IMG/VR virus record: IMGVR_UViG_3300042563_001252
Location: 1-28,553 of that record
Strand: one strand, 5' to 3'
Length of the DNA stretch: 28,553 nucleotides
Source: a virus
In this document: positions 8,707-16,364 of the stretch, in pieces
Numbering within the stretch: the stretch's first letter is position 1
How the letters are laid out: each line of letters starts with the position of its first letter
Notes under the pieces: generated by a model
What the model was told of the DNA's origin: nothing
What the model saw: only the letters and a program-made list of their open reading frames with translations
The model's database searches: none
Made by a program: the position numbers and the translations under genes

Positions 8707-9140
8707 AACAGTATCGCATAACCGCACCAAGTTATGCCCAGGATCACATTCCTGATGCCGCAATGGCCTCAGACGACTTGGCAGAACTTAAAAAGTTAGC
8801 CGGCCTTGGCAATGACCTACTAGAAGACTTTACACCAATTTGTGCTGACGCTAGAGAAATGCCATCAATGAGTCCAGTGGGATCAAACATTTCTATTACA
8901 GGTATGGAAAAACAACGACTGGAGAAACAACTAAACATCAAAGCAGGAACACCCGAGTGGTTTCAGCTGTGGTTTAGTCGTCCGTATTTGACTGGTGAAA
9001 AACCTGTAGGTGATGCTCCGCCCGAAGCTGAACGCAATCCTGCACATCTAATAGATAAAAACGGCAACGCCGACACAGACAAAGTACAACAACTTGCGTC
9101 CCGTCTAGAACGCAAGTTTCGCAACGACTCAAGCAACTAG
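8703..9140 (+). CDS. Hypothetical protein
   Basis: I do not recognise this 145-residue protein. It contains 'DDLAELKKLAGLGNDLLEDF' (residues about 24-43). The L-x-x-L-A-G-L pattern also occurs in the 941-residue protein and at the C-terminus of the 491-residue protein. The rest is polar with a helical C-terminus. It is coupled to the previous gene by an ATGA overlap. Its 3' end overlaps the 3' end of the convergent HNH gene by 12 bp. Confidence 0.7.
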   Translation: MKQYRITAPSYAQDHIPDAAMASDDLAELKKLAGLGNDLLEDFTPICADAREMPSMSPVGSNISITGMEKQRLEKQLNIKAGTPEWFQLWFSRPYLTGEKPVGDAPPEAERNPAHLIDKNGNADTDKVQQLASRLERKFRNDSSN

Positions 9141-9656
9141 TTTTTCAACACCCAAGTATTTGTTCCACGATTCCTGTTTCACCGTGAAAGGCAAGTCTTT
9201 CCACTTGTTGACCAGGTTGTAGTATTCTGGACGATGCGGCAAGTTCTTTGGACGCATCAACTTGGAACCTTTGTGGTGATTACAGCTCTTGCAACTGGTG
9301 ACACAGTTATCCCATGCAGTCTTACCTCCAGCCGCTCTTGGCACAACATGATCGATGGTCAAGTCTTCGTAGTCAAATATGTCTTCACAATACTGGCACT
9401 CAAACAGATCGCGTAGGTACATGTTGTAGCGACTAAACTTGACATGTTTTTTGTATTTGAAATAGTCTGTGGTCACACAAACACTGGGCACATTGATGGA
9501 CAAGCGTTCTGAATGCACTATCCATGTTGGATAAGTTTCAAGTACATGAACTTTTTTAAGAAACATAAGTTTGATAGCATGTTGCCAATTAATAACGCTC
9601 AAGGGCAGTACGGAAATTGGACGATAATCTTGATTAAGCAGTAGGCAGTCACTCAT
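9129..9656 (-). CDS. HNH endonuclease
   Basis: A complete HNH nuclease of 175 residues if translation starts at the ATG at 9656. A Met 12 codons further upstream would run into the terminase start region. Visible are the zinc knuckle C87-x2-C90 and C122-x2-C125, the catalytic D102-H103, N117 and H127/H128. The N-terminal domain ('LLLNQDYRPISVLPLSV') is the one common in free-standing bacterial HNH proteins. It is the only minus-strand gene in the structural region, with its start 12 bp from the divergent large terminase start. It may be a selfish homing-type nuclease or may assist packaging, as HNH proteins beside terminases do in other phages; the family alone does not decide. Confidence 0.85.
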   Translation of the reverse strand: MSDCLLLNQDYRPISVLPLSVINWQHAIKLMFLKKVHVLETYPTWIVHSERLSINVPSVCVTTDYFKYKKHVKFSRYNMYLRDLFECQYCEDIFDYEDLTIDHVVPRAAGGKTAWDNCVTSCKSCNHHKGSKLMRPKNLPHRPEYYNLVNKWKDLPFTVKQESWNKYLGVEKLVA

Positions 9657-9668
9657 AAGTAATAGATA

Positions 9669-11237
9669 ATGGCAAAAATTGACGAACAACAACTAGTAAA
9701 GACGCCCCATAAAAAATCGTCTTACACAGAACAGCAGATCTTAGAATTTGCTCGCTGTGCAGATCCTGTGGACGGACCACAGTATTTTATGGACAACTAC
9801 TTCTACATACAACACCCCGTCAAAGGTAAGATGTTGTATCACCCTTTTGAATATCAAAAGCGTCTTATTGATACTTACCACAATTATAGATTCAGTATAT
9901 CATTGATGCCCAGACAAACAGGCAAATCAACCAGTGCCGCCGGCTACTTGCTATGGTATGCTATGTTTGTTCCCGACTCAACAATTCTTATTGCGGCTCA
10001 CAAGTATACAGGAGCACAAGAAATTATGCAACGAGTTCGGTATGCCTATGAACTATGCCCGGATCATATTCGCGCAGGTTGTACCAGTTACAACAAAGGC
10101 AGTTTAGAGTTTGAAAACGGCAGTCGTATTGTGAGCCAAACCACAACTGAAACAACAGGTCGTGGTATGAGTATTACCTTGCTGTACTGCGATGAGTTTG
10201 CATTTGTTCGACCCACTATTGCCAAAGAGTTTTGGACCAGTATTTCACCTACACTGAGCACAGGTGGTAAGGCCATTATCACCAGCACTCCCAATTCAGA
10301 TGAAGACCAGTTTGCACTGATTTGGAAAGGTGCCAACAAGTGCGTTGACGAATTTGGCAATCAAACTGAATTGGGTATAAACGGATTTAGAGGCTTCCAG
10401 GCGGCCTGGCAAGAACATCCAGATCGTGATGATAAATGGAAAACAGAAGAGATTGGTCGCATTGGTGAAGAACGGTTCCGTCGTGAGCATGGTTGCGAAT
10501 TTTTGATCTACGATGAAACGCTAATTAACAGTACCACCCTAATTGAAATGGCAGGCATAGATCCAATGGAACGACAGGGTCAAGTTCGTTGGTATAAAAA
10601 ACCCACACGAGGACATCAGTATTGTGTAGGACTAGATCCCAGCTTGGGTACTGGCGGCGACTATGCGGCACTAGAGATAATTGAGTTGCCAACAATGATG
10701 CAGGTGGGCGAATGGCAACACAATAAGACGCCAATACAACGGCAAATTGTCATCATGAAAGAAATTTGCGATTATCTATATGAAATCACCGGATCAGATA
10801 CAGACATATACTACAGTGTAGAAAACAACACAATCGGTGAAGCATCATTGATTGCCATTGCTGAAATAGGCGAAGAGAACATACACGGAACATTCTTAAC
10901 AGAGTCCAAAAAAGTAGGCAATGTACGAACTTATCGCAGAGGATTCAATACCACACACAAGAGTAAACTAACAGCCTGTGCCAAGTTGAAGAGCCTGATT
11001 GAAACCCGGCGTATGCACATAGCCAGCAAAAACTTAATTAGTGAACTAAAGACTTTTGTAGCAACAGGCAATACATTCAAGGCCAAAATTGGCGAAACTG
11101 ATGATTTGGTAATGAGCTTGATCCTGGTACTACGCATGGTACAAATGCTACAGAGCTTTGATGCTGAATTAGATCAGCATCTCAGGGACGGTTTAGATGA
11201 GTTTATTGAGCCCATGCCCTTTATAATGACCATGTGA
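9669..11237 (+). CDS. 17: Large terminase subunit, T4 gp17-like
   Basis: This is the packaging ATPase and headful nuclease. The ATPase domain shows Walker A R82-Q-T-G-K-S-T, Walker B 'LLYCDEF' with D175-E176, and 'STPNS' (about residue 205) as the coupling motif. The RNase H-like nuclease domain has D322 in 'VGLDPSLGTGGDY', E384 in 'SVENN' and the C-terminal 'GETDDLVMS'. At 522 residues it is shorter than T4 gp17 (610), lacking mainly terminal extensions. No strong Shine-Dalgarno precedes the ATG. The last bases overlap the next gene. Confidence 0.95.
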   Translation: MAKIDEQQLVKTPHKKSSYTEQQILEFARCADPVDGPQYFMDNYFYIQHPVKGKMLYHPFEYQKRLIDTYHNYRFSISLMPRQTGKSTSAAGYLLWYAMFVPDSTILIAAHKYTGAQEIMQRVRYAYELCPDHIRAGCTSYNKGSLEFENGSRIVSQTTTETTGRGMSITLLYCDEFAFVRPTIAKEFWTSISPTLSTGGKAIITSTPNSDEDQFALIWKGANKCVDEFGNQTELGINGFRGFQAAWQEHPDRDDKWKTEEIGRIGEERFRREHGCEFLIYDETLINSTTLIEMAGIDPMERQGQVRWYKKPTRGHQYCVGLDPSLGTGGDYAALEIIELPTMMQVGEWQHNKTPIQRQIVIMKEICDYLYEITGSDTDIYYSVENNTIGEASLIAIAEIGEENIHGTFLTESKKVGNVRTYRRGFNTTHKSKLTACAKLKSLIETRRMHIASKNLISELKTFVATGNTFKAKIGETDDLVMSLILVLRMVQMLQSFDAELDQHLRDGLDEFIEPMPFIMTM

Positions 11238-11794
11238 TGCAAATAACTGCCATAGATCAATATTTGTATCAAATAACCGACATACTACCTGTTGACCTGT
11301 TGACAGAATTAACAGCAACAGATTGGCTCAATTGGCCCTATCCACTAGATGCAATTGAAGAAGGAAATCGCAAAAGTTTAGCAGTGACAGGCGTTCTTGA
11401 ACAAGTAAATCAATACATTATTGATATAACCCCAACCATACAGCAACACATTGGTATAATCTTTGATAATTTGCCGCATATTGCAAATACCAATTGGTGG
11501 TTAGACACAGAAAACTTTACCAGTGGAAAACATTCAGATACTAATATTGCCGCAAGTATGCAACTTTATTGGCACGGGGTAGAAACTTTGGGCACAATAT
11601 TTTTTGAAGAAGACAAAATTACAGTTAAAAAGCATTTTGTTTTTGAACCAAATACCGGATATTTGATACTGAACCAAAACAGTAACCCTGTGCTCAGAAC
11701 AGTAACAAACCTGCATCACATGCCTACATCCGTGCCAGCAGGGCAGTACCGCGTATCAAGCTATACAGGCTTTACGGATTACACAGATAAATAA
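11237..11794 (+). CDS. 2-oxoglutarate/Fe(II) oxygenase-like protein
   Basis: The 185-residue protein carries the facial triad pattern of small 2OG-Fe(II) dioxygenases: H99-x-D101, a distal His (H160 or H161) and R172, separated by the usual double-stranded beta-helix strands ('TLGTIFFEE', 'HFVFEPNTGYLIL'). Such phage proteins hydroxylate proteins, nucleotides or DNA bases; the substrate here is unknown. I chose the ATG at 11237, which shares one base with the terminase stop (TGATG), over a GTG one codon upstream. Motif match is moderate. Confidence 0.55.
   Translation: MQITAIDQYLYQITDILPVDLLTELTATDWLNWPYPLDAIEEGNRKSLAVTGVLEQVNQYIIDITPTIQQHIGIIFDNLPHIANTNWWLDTENFTSGKHSDTNIAASMQLYWHGVETLGTIFFEEDKITVKKHFVFEPNTGYLILNQNSNPVLRTVTNLHHMPTSVPAGQYRVSSYTGFTDYTDK
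11786..11793 (+). promoter_or_regulatory. T4-type late promoter octamer GATAAATA
   Basis: The octamer overlaps the stop of the oxygenase-like gene and ends 5 nt before the ATG at 11799. The downstream bases ACTATATG are identical to those at the late promoter before 19871. Confidence 0.6.
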
Positions 11795-11798
11795 CTAT

Positions 11799-13274
11799 AT
11801 GAGAGAAATAGACAAAATTGCAGAAAACTTGTTTGACAAGATCCGTAGCCGATTTAGTAATGTAAATCTAGGTGACGAAACAGCCAAACGCACCCAAGAT
11901 CCAGAACGGGCCAGATTTTTTAACTTTGATTTTGATGTTGACGGTGAAACTCTAGGCAATGTAACAATCAGTTTGATTGATGAAAAAGCAATGAAAGTGT
12001 ATTTTGGCAGTGATATTATAGATAATATCAAACAGTCCGACGGAGATGAAAACTCCAAGCAAGAAGCATGGTACGATTTCTTGAGAAACTTGCGTAAGTT
12101 TGCCAAGCGTAACATGTTGAACTTTGATACCAGAGATGTTGCTAAAAGTAATTTACAACTCAAAGACATCAAACAACAAACCAAGGCAGATGATACTGTG
12201 AACAAAGAAGAAATTAATGTAACTGAAAGCCGATTATATGGAACCAGTCGCCATAGCTTTATGGAAGTTGGTCCTTGCAAGTTAAGAATCATACACAGCG
12301 ACAGCATTGATGAAGAACAACACGGCGCCCGCAGTCGTAAAATTGATCAAATCTTTATTGAAACACCACATGGTGAGCGTTTCCTAGTACCACACAAGCA
12401 TCTAGGTTGCGCGGCCGCATTGGCAACACATATTGCACATGGTGGCGAACACAATGATGACATAGCCGAGTGCATGAACGGTATGGTTGCCGAAATGGGC
12501 AATATGAGCCATTTTGTGCGTTCAGTTAAACGCCGTACAGACCTAGATGATGAAACAGGTCAAATGGCACATGCGGCCATTAACAGATACAATGAACTTA
12601 AAAACAAATTAAAGCGTCTAAGAAGTCCACGCCACTATTTAGATTTTGTGGAAAATTACATGCCTGAATCTGCAATAGAAGAGGAATATGATGTTGACGC
12701 ATTGCGTGAGCGTTTTGTTAAGAAGATGTATGATGAGCGTTTTGATGCCGCACTGCCGTTTGTGTATAGAGCACATAAACGACAGCAAGAAAGCATGAAC
12801 ACACCAATGGCAGAAGAATTTGAATCTTGGGCCAACGGTATAGTAGAAGGCACTTGGGCCATGCCCGAGTCGGAAGAAGAAGTTCGTCAACTAGTCGAAT
12901 TAATGAGCAAACCACTGCAAGTTGGAGTCAACGGCGAAGATGCCACCAGTGCATTGTATAGTGTCATAGGTGATGATCAGTTATTTGATGACATACATGA
13001 TATGGCCGACATCAAAGGCGAAGAATATGATTGCCGCCCAGAAGTATTAAAATGGGTCAAGCAAAACATGCCTGCAATAGTTCCGCAAATTGAAGCAGTC
13101 ATGCAGAATGACAAAGCACAACCACAACCAGGTGCAGAACCAGTGTTGGGTACAACCCAACCTGCCGAACAACCTGTACCAGCGGCAACGCCACCGGTTA
13201 CACCAGCACAACCTGTGATGCAAAGTGCTGATCCATTGGACTTTATTAGATCATTGGCCGGCCTGAGAAGATAA
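11799..13274 (+). CDS. Hypothetical protein, late-expressed, probable virion protein
   Basis: I do not recognise this 491-residue protein. The first 120 residues are charged, with 'FFNFDFDVDGETLGNVTISL'. The middle (about 150-300) contains a compact segment 'GERFLVPHKHLGCAAALATHIAHGG', and the 300-430 part is helical and acidic. Residues about 435-480 are Pro/Gln/Ala-rich and likely disordered, ending in 'DFIRSLAGLRR'. Its start sits directly on a late promoter and a terminator follows at 13299, so it is a single late unit. A structural role is inferred from timing and context. Confidence 0.7.
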   Translation: MREIDKIAENLFDKIRSRFSNVNLGDETAKRTQDPERARFFNFDFDVDGETLGNVTISLIDEKAMKVYFGSDIIDNIKQSDGDENSKQEAWYDFLRNLRKFAKRNMLNFDTRDVAKSNLQLKDIKQQTKADDTVNKEEINVTESRLYGTSRHSFMEVGPCKLRIIHSDSIDEEQHGARSRKIDQIFIETPHGERFLVPHKHLGCAAALATHIAHGGEHNDDIAECMNGMVAEMGNMSHFVRSVKRRTDLDDETGQMAHAAINRYNELKNKLKRLRSPRHYLDFVENYMPESAIEEEYDVDALRERFVKKMYDERFDAALPFVYRAHKRQQESMNTPMAEEFESWANGIVEGTWAMPESEEEVRQLVELMSKPLQVGVNGEDATSALYSVIGDDQLFDDIHDMADIKGEEYDCRPEVLKWVKQNMPAIVPQIEAVMQNDKAQPQPGAEPVLGTTQPAEQPVPAATPPVTPAQPVMQSADPLDFIRSLAGLRR

Positions 13275-13298
13275 AACCAAAATTTGGTAACGGAAACG

Positions 13299-13323
13299 GG
13301 CAAATTAATTTGCCTTTTCTTTT
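13299..13323 (+). terminator. Rho-independent terminator after the 491-residue gene
   Basis: GGCAAA and TTTGCC pair around TTAA, followed by TTTTCTTTT. It separates the late gene from the gp32 promoter region that starts at 13322. Confidence 0.75.
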
Positions 13324-13350
13324 GACTTGTCATAAATATTACTGTATACT
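13322..13350 (+). promoter_or_regulatory. Sigma70-type promoter of gp32, overlapping a late octamer
   Basis: TTGACT (13322-13327) and TATACT (13345-13350) are separated by 17 bp, with TG just before the -10 box (13343-13344). A late octamer CATAAATA (13331-13338) lies in the spacer, so gp32 could be made both early/middle and late. Confidence 0.75.
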
Positions 13351-13370
13351 GCAAAGAGTGCATTATACAT

Positions 13371-13394
13371 ATTAAGGCACACAATTAAGGCACA
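13371..13394 (+). repeat. Two direct repeats in the gp32 leader
   Basis: ATTAAGGCACA occurs at 13371-13381 and 13384-13394, 13 bp apart, just before the Shine-Dalgarno AAGGAG (13400-13405). T4 gp32 represses its own translation by binding its leader, so these repeats are candidate operator units. That link is inference. Confidence 0.5.
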
Positions 13395-13412
13395 TTTTTA
13401 AGGAGAACTATT

Positions 13413-14402
13413 ATGGCCATGACATTAGCAGAAATTCGAGCAAAATTACAATCTCAAGACAACCGTAAAACCGGTAATCAACAAGGCGGTGATAACGCCA
13501 TTTACGCACACTGGAACATTCCAGAGAACACAACAAGTCGCGTAAGATTCCTTCCCGACGCAGATCCAAAGAACAGTTTTTTCTGGGTTGAACGCCTGAT
13601 GATCAAATTGCCATTTGCTGGCGTTAAAGGTCAATCAGACAGCAAACCTATTGTTGTTCAAGTTCCCTGTGTAGAAATGTATGGAGATGCTTGCCCTGTG
13701 TTGGCAGAAGTCCGTACATGGTTCAAGGATCCTAACTTAGAAGATATGGGTCGTAAGTACTGGAAGAAAAAATCTTATTTGTTCCAAGGCTTTGTGCGTG
13801 ACAATCCAATTGGTGATGACAAGACTCCGGAAAATCCAATCCGTAGATTTGTTATTAGCCCGCAGATCTTCAACTTGATCAAGAACGCACTAATGGATCC
13901 AGAAATGGAAAACTTGCCAACTGACTATGCGGCAGGTCTAGACTTCTCAGTTAAGAAAACTAGCAAAGGTGGTTATGCTGACTATAGCACTAGTAGTTGG
14001 AGCCGTAAAGAGTCTGCACTTACAGCAGTAGAGGCCGCCGCAATTGAGCAATATGGACTTCACAACCTAGGTGATTTCTTGCCCAAGCGTCCCACTGATG
14101 TAGAGTTAAAAGTCATCAAAGAGATGTTTGAAGCATCTGTTGATGGACAGCCTTACGATCCAGATCGTTGGGCTAACTACTACAAACCCTATGGTTTGCA
14201 AGTAGGTGCTGGTAGCTCAGGTGATGAGGTTGCCGCTCCAGCAGTTAAAGTTGCCGCTCCAGTAGTAGCCAAGGCTGAAACACCAGCTTGGGAAGACGAT
14301 GCCGCAGAAGCCGCATCTGCTCCGGTAATGACACCGACAGCAAAACCATCAAGTCAAAAAGCCGAGGACATCTTGGCCATGATTCGTAGTCGAAAACAGT
14401 AA
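13413..14402 (+). CDS. 32: Single-stranded DNA-binding protein, T4 gp32-like
   Basis: This 329-residue protein follows gp32: a basic N-terminal cooperativity segment (residues 1-20), an OB-fold core from about 38 ('SRVRFLPDADPKNSFFWVE') to about 260, and an acidic/Ala-rich C-terminal tail (265-329) ending in a helix 'AEDILAMIRSRKQ'. It coats single-stranded DNA in replication and recombination and works with UvsX/UvsY. Only C86 and C94 lie where T4 gp32 has its four zinc ligands, so the zinc site seems incomplete. A strong AAGGAG site precedes the start. Confidence 0.9.
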   Translation: MAMTLAEIRAKLQSQDNRKTGNQQGGDNAIYAHWNIPENTTSRVRFLPDADPKNSFFWVERLMIKLPFAGVKGQSDSKPIVVQVPCVEMYGDACPVLAEVRTWFKDPNLEDMGRKYWKKKSYLFQGFVRDNPIGDDKTPENPIRRFVISPQIFNLIKNALMDPEMENLPTDYAAGLDFSVKKTSKGGYADYSTSSWSRKESALTAVEAAAIEQYGLHNLGDFLPKRPTDVELKVIKEMFEASVDGQPYDPDRWANYYKPYGLQVGAGSSGDEVAAPAVKVAAPVVAKAETPAWEDDAAEAASAPVMTPTAKPSSQKAEDILAMIRSRKQ

Positions 14403-15223
14403 TGCAACTGTCGGTAGTTTTAGGCTCCTCCGCTCCGGGGGAGTCTTTTTCCATTGCACTCTACGATAATTTGTTTGTTAATAAATGGGTTAATGAATTT
14501 CGTTGGGCTGTTGATAACTGCACAATTAATCAACAAGATGCATTTTCAACACTAATGTCGGTTGAAGAAGCATCAGCAGTATTGCTGGATTCGTGTGTTA
14601 CCATCAATAGATATCTTAAAGACTTTGTAGAAATTAGACCCGATATTGCCAACCAACCACAGGAATATTTCAACTACTTGCACGGCATATTTGAACAATT
14701 AACCGGAACATTTGATCGACCTACTAGGTTGTTTACTATTGCCAACACAGAACTTAAAAAAGCCATTAGGAATTTAAATTTTTATGTACACAGGGTAGAA
14801 CAACAAACAGATCCGTTAGTTAATATGTATTTGAATTTTGATAAAGATCAATATCGTAGAATTCCCTTTGCATTAGAGGATTACAACTTCTTTGAATTTG
14901 CATTTCCTGCAGGCACATTATTCTTACACTATGCAGAATTAGGCAAAGAATATTTTGATTTGTACGAAGATGGGTTAGAATTGGATTACGCCGCATCGGC
15001 TAACTCACATTACTACAGTGGCGAAGCAAGTCTGGCAGCCAGAGATTTTGATGCATTTGAAGATGCCAATTTTAAGCAATGGCTTGTTGATAGAAATATT
15101 GATCCTTATAACAAGCAATTAGCACATGGAAAGATACCATTGGGCTTTGTGGGCAACATAAACCAAGTTACTGCCATGTTACAAAAGTATCGACACATTG
15201 ATAGGATCGAAATTCATGAGTAA
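14402..15223 (+). CDS. Hypothetical protein between gp32 and a radical SAM enzyme
   Basis: I do not recognise this 273-residue protein. It is largely helical with many aromatic residues ('FYVHRVEQQTDPLVNMYLNF', 'YNFFEFAFPAGTLFLHYAEL') and no cysteine motif or membrane segment. Its ATG shares one base with the gp32 stop. No Shine-Dalgarno is visible, and codons 8-17 lie on a strong terminator hairpin. The next in-frame ATG is about 50 codons further and would remove a plausible folded N-terminus, so I keep this start. The radical SAM gene begins inside its last codons, suggesting the two proteins act together. Confidence 0.7.
   Translation: MQLSVVLGSSAPGESFSIALYDNLFVNKWVNEFRWAVDNCTINQQDAFSTLMSVEEASAVLLDSCVTINRYLKDFVEIRPDIANQPQEYFNYLHGIFEQLTGTFDRPTRLFTIANTELKKAIRNLNFYVHRVEQQTDPLVNMYLNFDKDQYRRIPFALEDYNFFEFAFPAGTLFLHYAELGKEYFDLYEDGLELDYAASANSHYYSGEASLAARDFDAFEDANFKQWLVDRNIDPYNKQLAHGKIPLGFVGNINQVTAMLQKYRHIDRIEIHE
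14423..14450 (+). terminator. Rho-independent terminator after gp32, inside the start of the next gene
   Basis: GGCTCCTCC and GGGGGAGTC form a 9-bp stem with two G-T pairs around the loop GCTCC, followed directly by TTTTT. It lies 20 nt after the gp32 stop. Unless read through, it would cut gp32 mRNA off from the downstream gene. Confidence 0.85.
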
Positions 15224-16331
15224 TATAAATTCTATTGCGTTTGCCCTCGACCCTACCAATGTTCCCAGCTTCTTACTAGACTGGGAAGTTACCAAACGAT
15301 GTAATTTAGATTGTGGGTATTGTGCTATAGGAGAGTTTGGGGGACATGATAATAGCCTCGAACACCCACCTGTAGCAGAATGTCTACACACAATTGATTT
15401 CATGTATGAGTATGTTGACCTGTATATGCGCCACAAAAAACCCAGCCAACGCAAAGTAGTATTAAATGTGTATGGTGGAGAAAGTCTATTCCATCCGGAC
15501 ATTGTGGAAATACTTACGGCCTGTAGAGATCGTTATGCTAAGTATAAAAATAATTGGTACCTAACTATAACTTGCACTACAAACGGTGTAGTTGGTGCTA
15601 ATAGATGGGAACAGATAGTACCACTGGTTGATATGTTTATGATGAGCTATCATGCTGAAGCTTTGCCAAAACAACAGCAACAGTACCTTGACAATGTGAT
15701 GTATCTTAAACAGCACGACCGCCGAGTCAAGTGTATAGTGATGATGCATAATGATCCGGAGTTGTTTAAGAAATCACAGACTGTGGTGGAGTTCTGTCAA
15801 ACTAACAATATAGATCATGTAGCCAAGGCCTTGGATAACAGCGAAGCAAAATGGTCTTATAATAATACACAACAAGAGTCTATGAAGATACATTGGATAA
15901 CCAAATCTGAACTATCTAATAAACCAGTTATTGAACAAGGTCGCGCCTGCTGTGGTGGGAGGAAACTTAGTACCAATGGTGATTTAAAGTCTCGTAATAC
16001 TTTTGTTCATCAACAAGGTTTTCGAGATTGGTACTGTAGTGTTAATTGGTTCTTTTTATTTGTTAACCAGAGTAACGGAACGGTATATACAAACAAAGAC
16101 TGCATGACCAGTACCACTAACCGAGTCGAACCATTGGGCAGGTTAAAAGAATATCAACAGATTCTCGATACCGTAAAACAGCAACTAGACACCCAGTCTA
16201 TGCCTGTTATTCGTTGTATTAAGGATACTTGTAGGTGCGGCTTCTGTGCGCCGAAAGCACAAAACTTAGAAGATTTTATGGGTTTGATAGAACGCAATGT
16301 TACGGACAAAGTGTTCTTGCAATCTGTATAA
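15216..16331 (+). CDS. Radical SAM enzyme with C-terminal SPASM-like cysteines
   Basis: The 371-residue protein has C29-x3-C33-x2-C36 ('KRCNLDCGYC'), which binds the 4Fe-4S cluster that cleaves S-adenosylmethionine. The glycine-rich 'NVYGGESLFHPD' and 'CTTNG' fit the radical SAM barrel. C-terminal cysteines ('GRACCGG', 'DWYC', 'KDCM', 'CIKDTCRCGFC') resemble the auxiliary clusters of SPASM/twitch enzymes. Many relatives modify peptides, but the substrate here is unknown. I chose the ATG at 15216, which overlaps the preceding stop region and has AGGA at proper distance, over a Met six codons earlier. It lies inside the recombination block, coupled to the 273-residue gene. Confidence 0.85.
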   Translation: MSNINSIAFALDPTNVPSFLLDWEVTKRCNLDCGYCAIGEFGGHDNSLEHPPVAECLHTIDFMYEYVDLYMRHKKPSQRKVVLNVYGGESLFHPDIVEILTACRDRYAKYKNNWYLTITCTTNGVVGANRWEQIVPLVDMFMMSYHAEALPKQQQQYLDNVMYLKQHDRRVKCIVMMHNDPELFKKSQTVVEFCQTNNIDHVAKALDNSEAKWSYNNTQQESMKIHWITKSELSNKPVIEQGRACCGGRKLSTNGDLKSRNTFVHQQGFRDWYCSVNWFFLFVNQSNGTVYTNKDCMTSTTNRVEPLGRLKEYQQILDTVKQQLDTQSMPVIRCIKDTCRCGFCAPKAQNLEDFMGLIERNVTDKVFLQSV

Positions 16332-16345
16332 AAAAATGTTAAACT
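16317..16345 (+). promoter_or_regulatory. Sigma70-type promoter of uvsX
   Basis: TTGCAA (16317-16322), a 17-bp spacer and TAAACT (16340-16345) with an extended -10 TGT before it. It lies at the end of the radical SAM gene, about 20 bp before the uvsX start. The Shine-Dalgarno AAGGAA follows. Confidence 0.55.
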
Positions 16346-16364
16346 ATATCAAAGGAACTTTATT

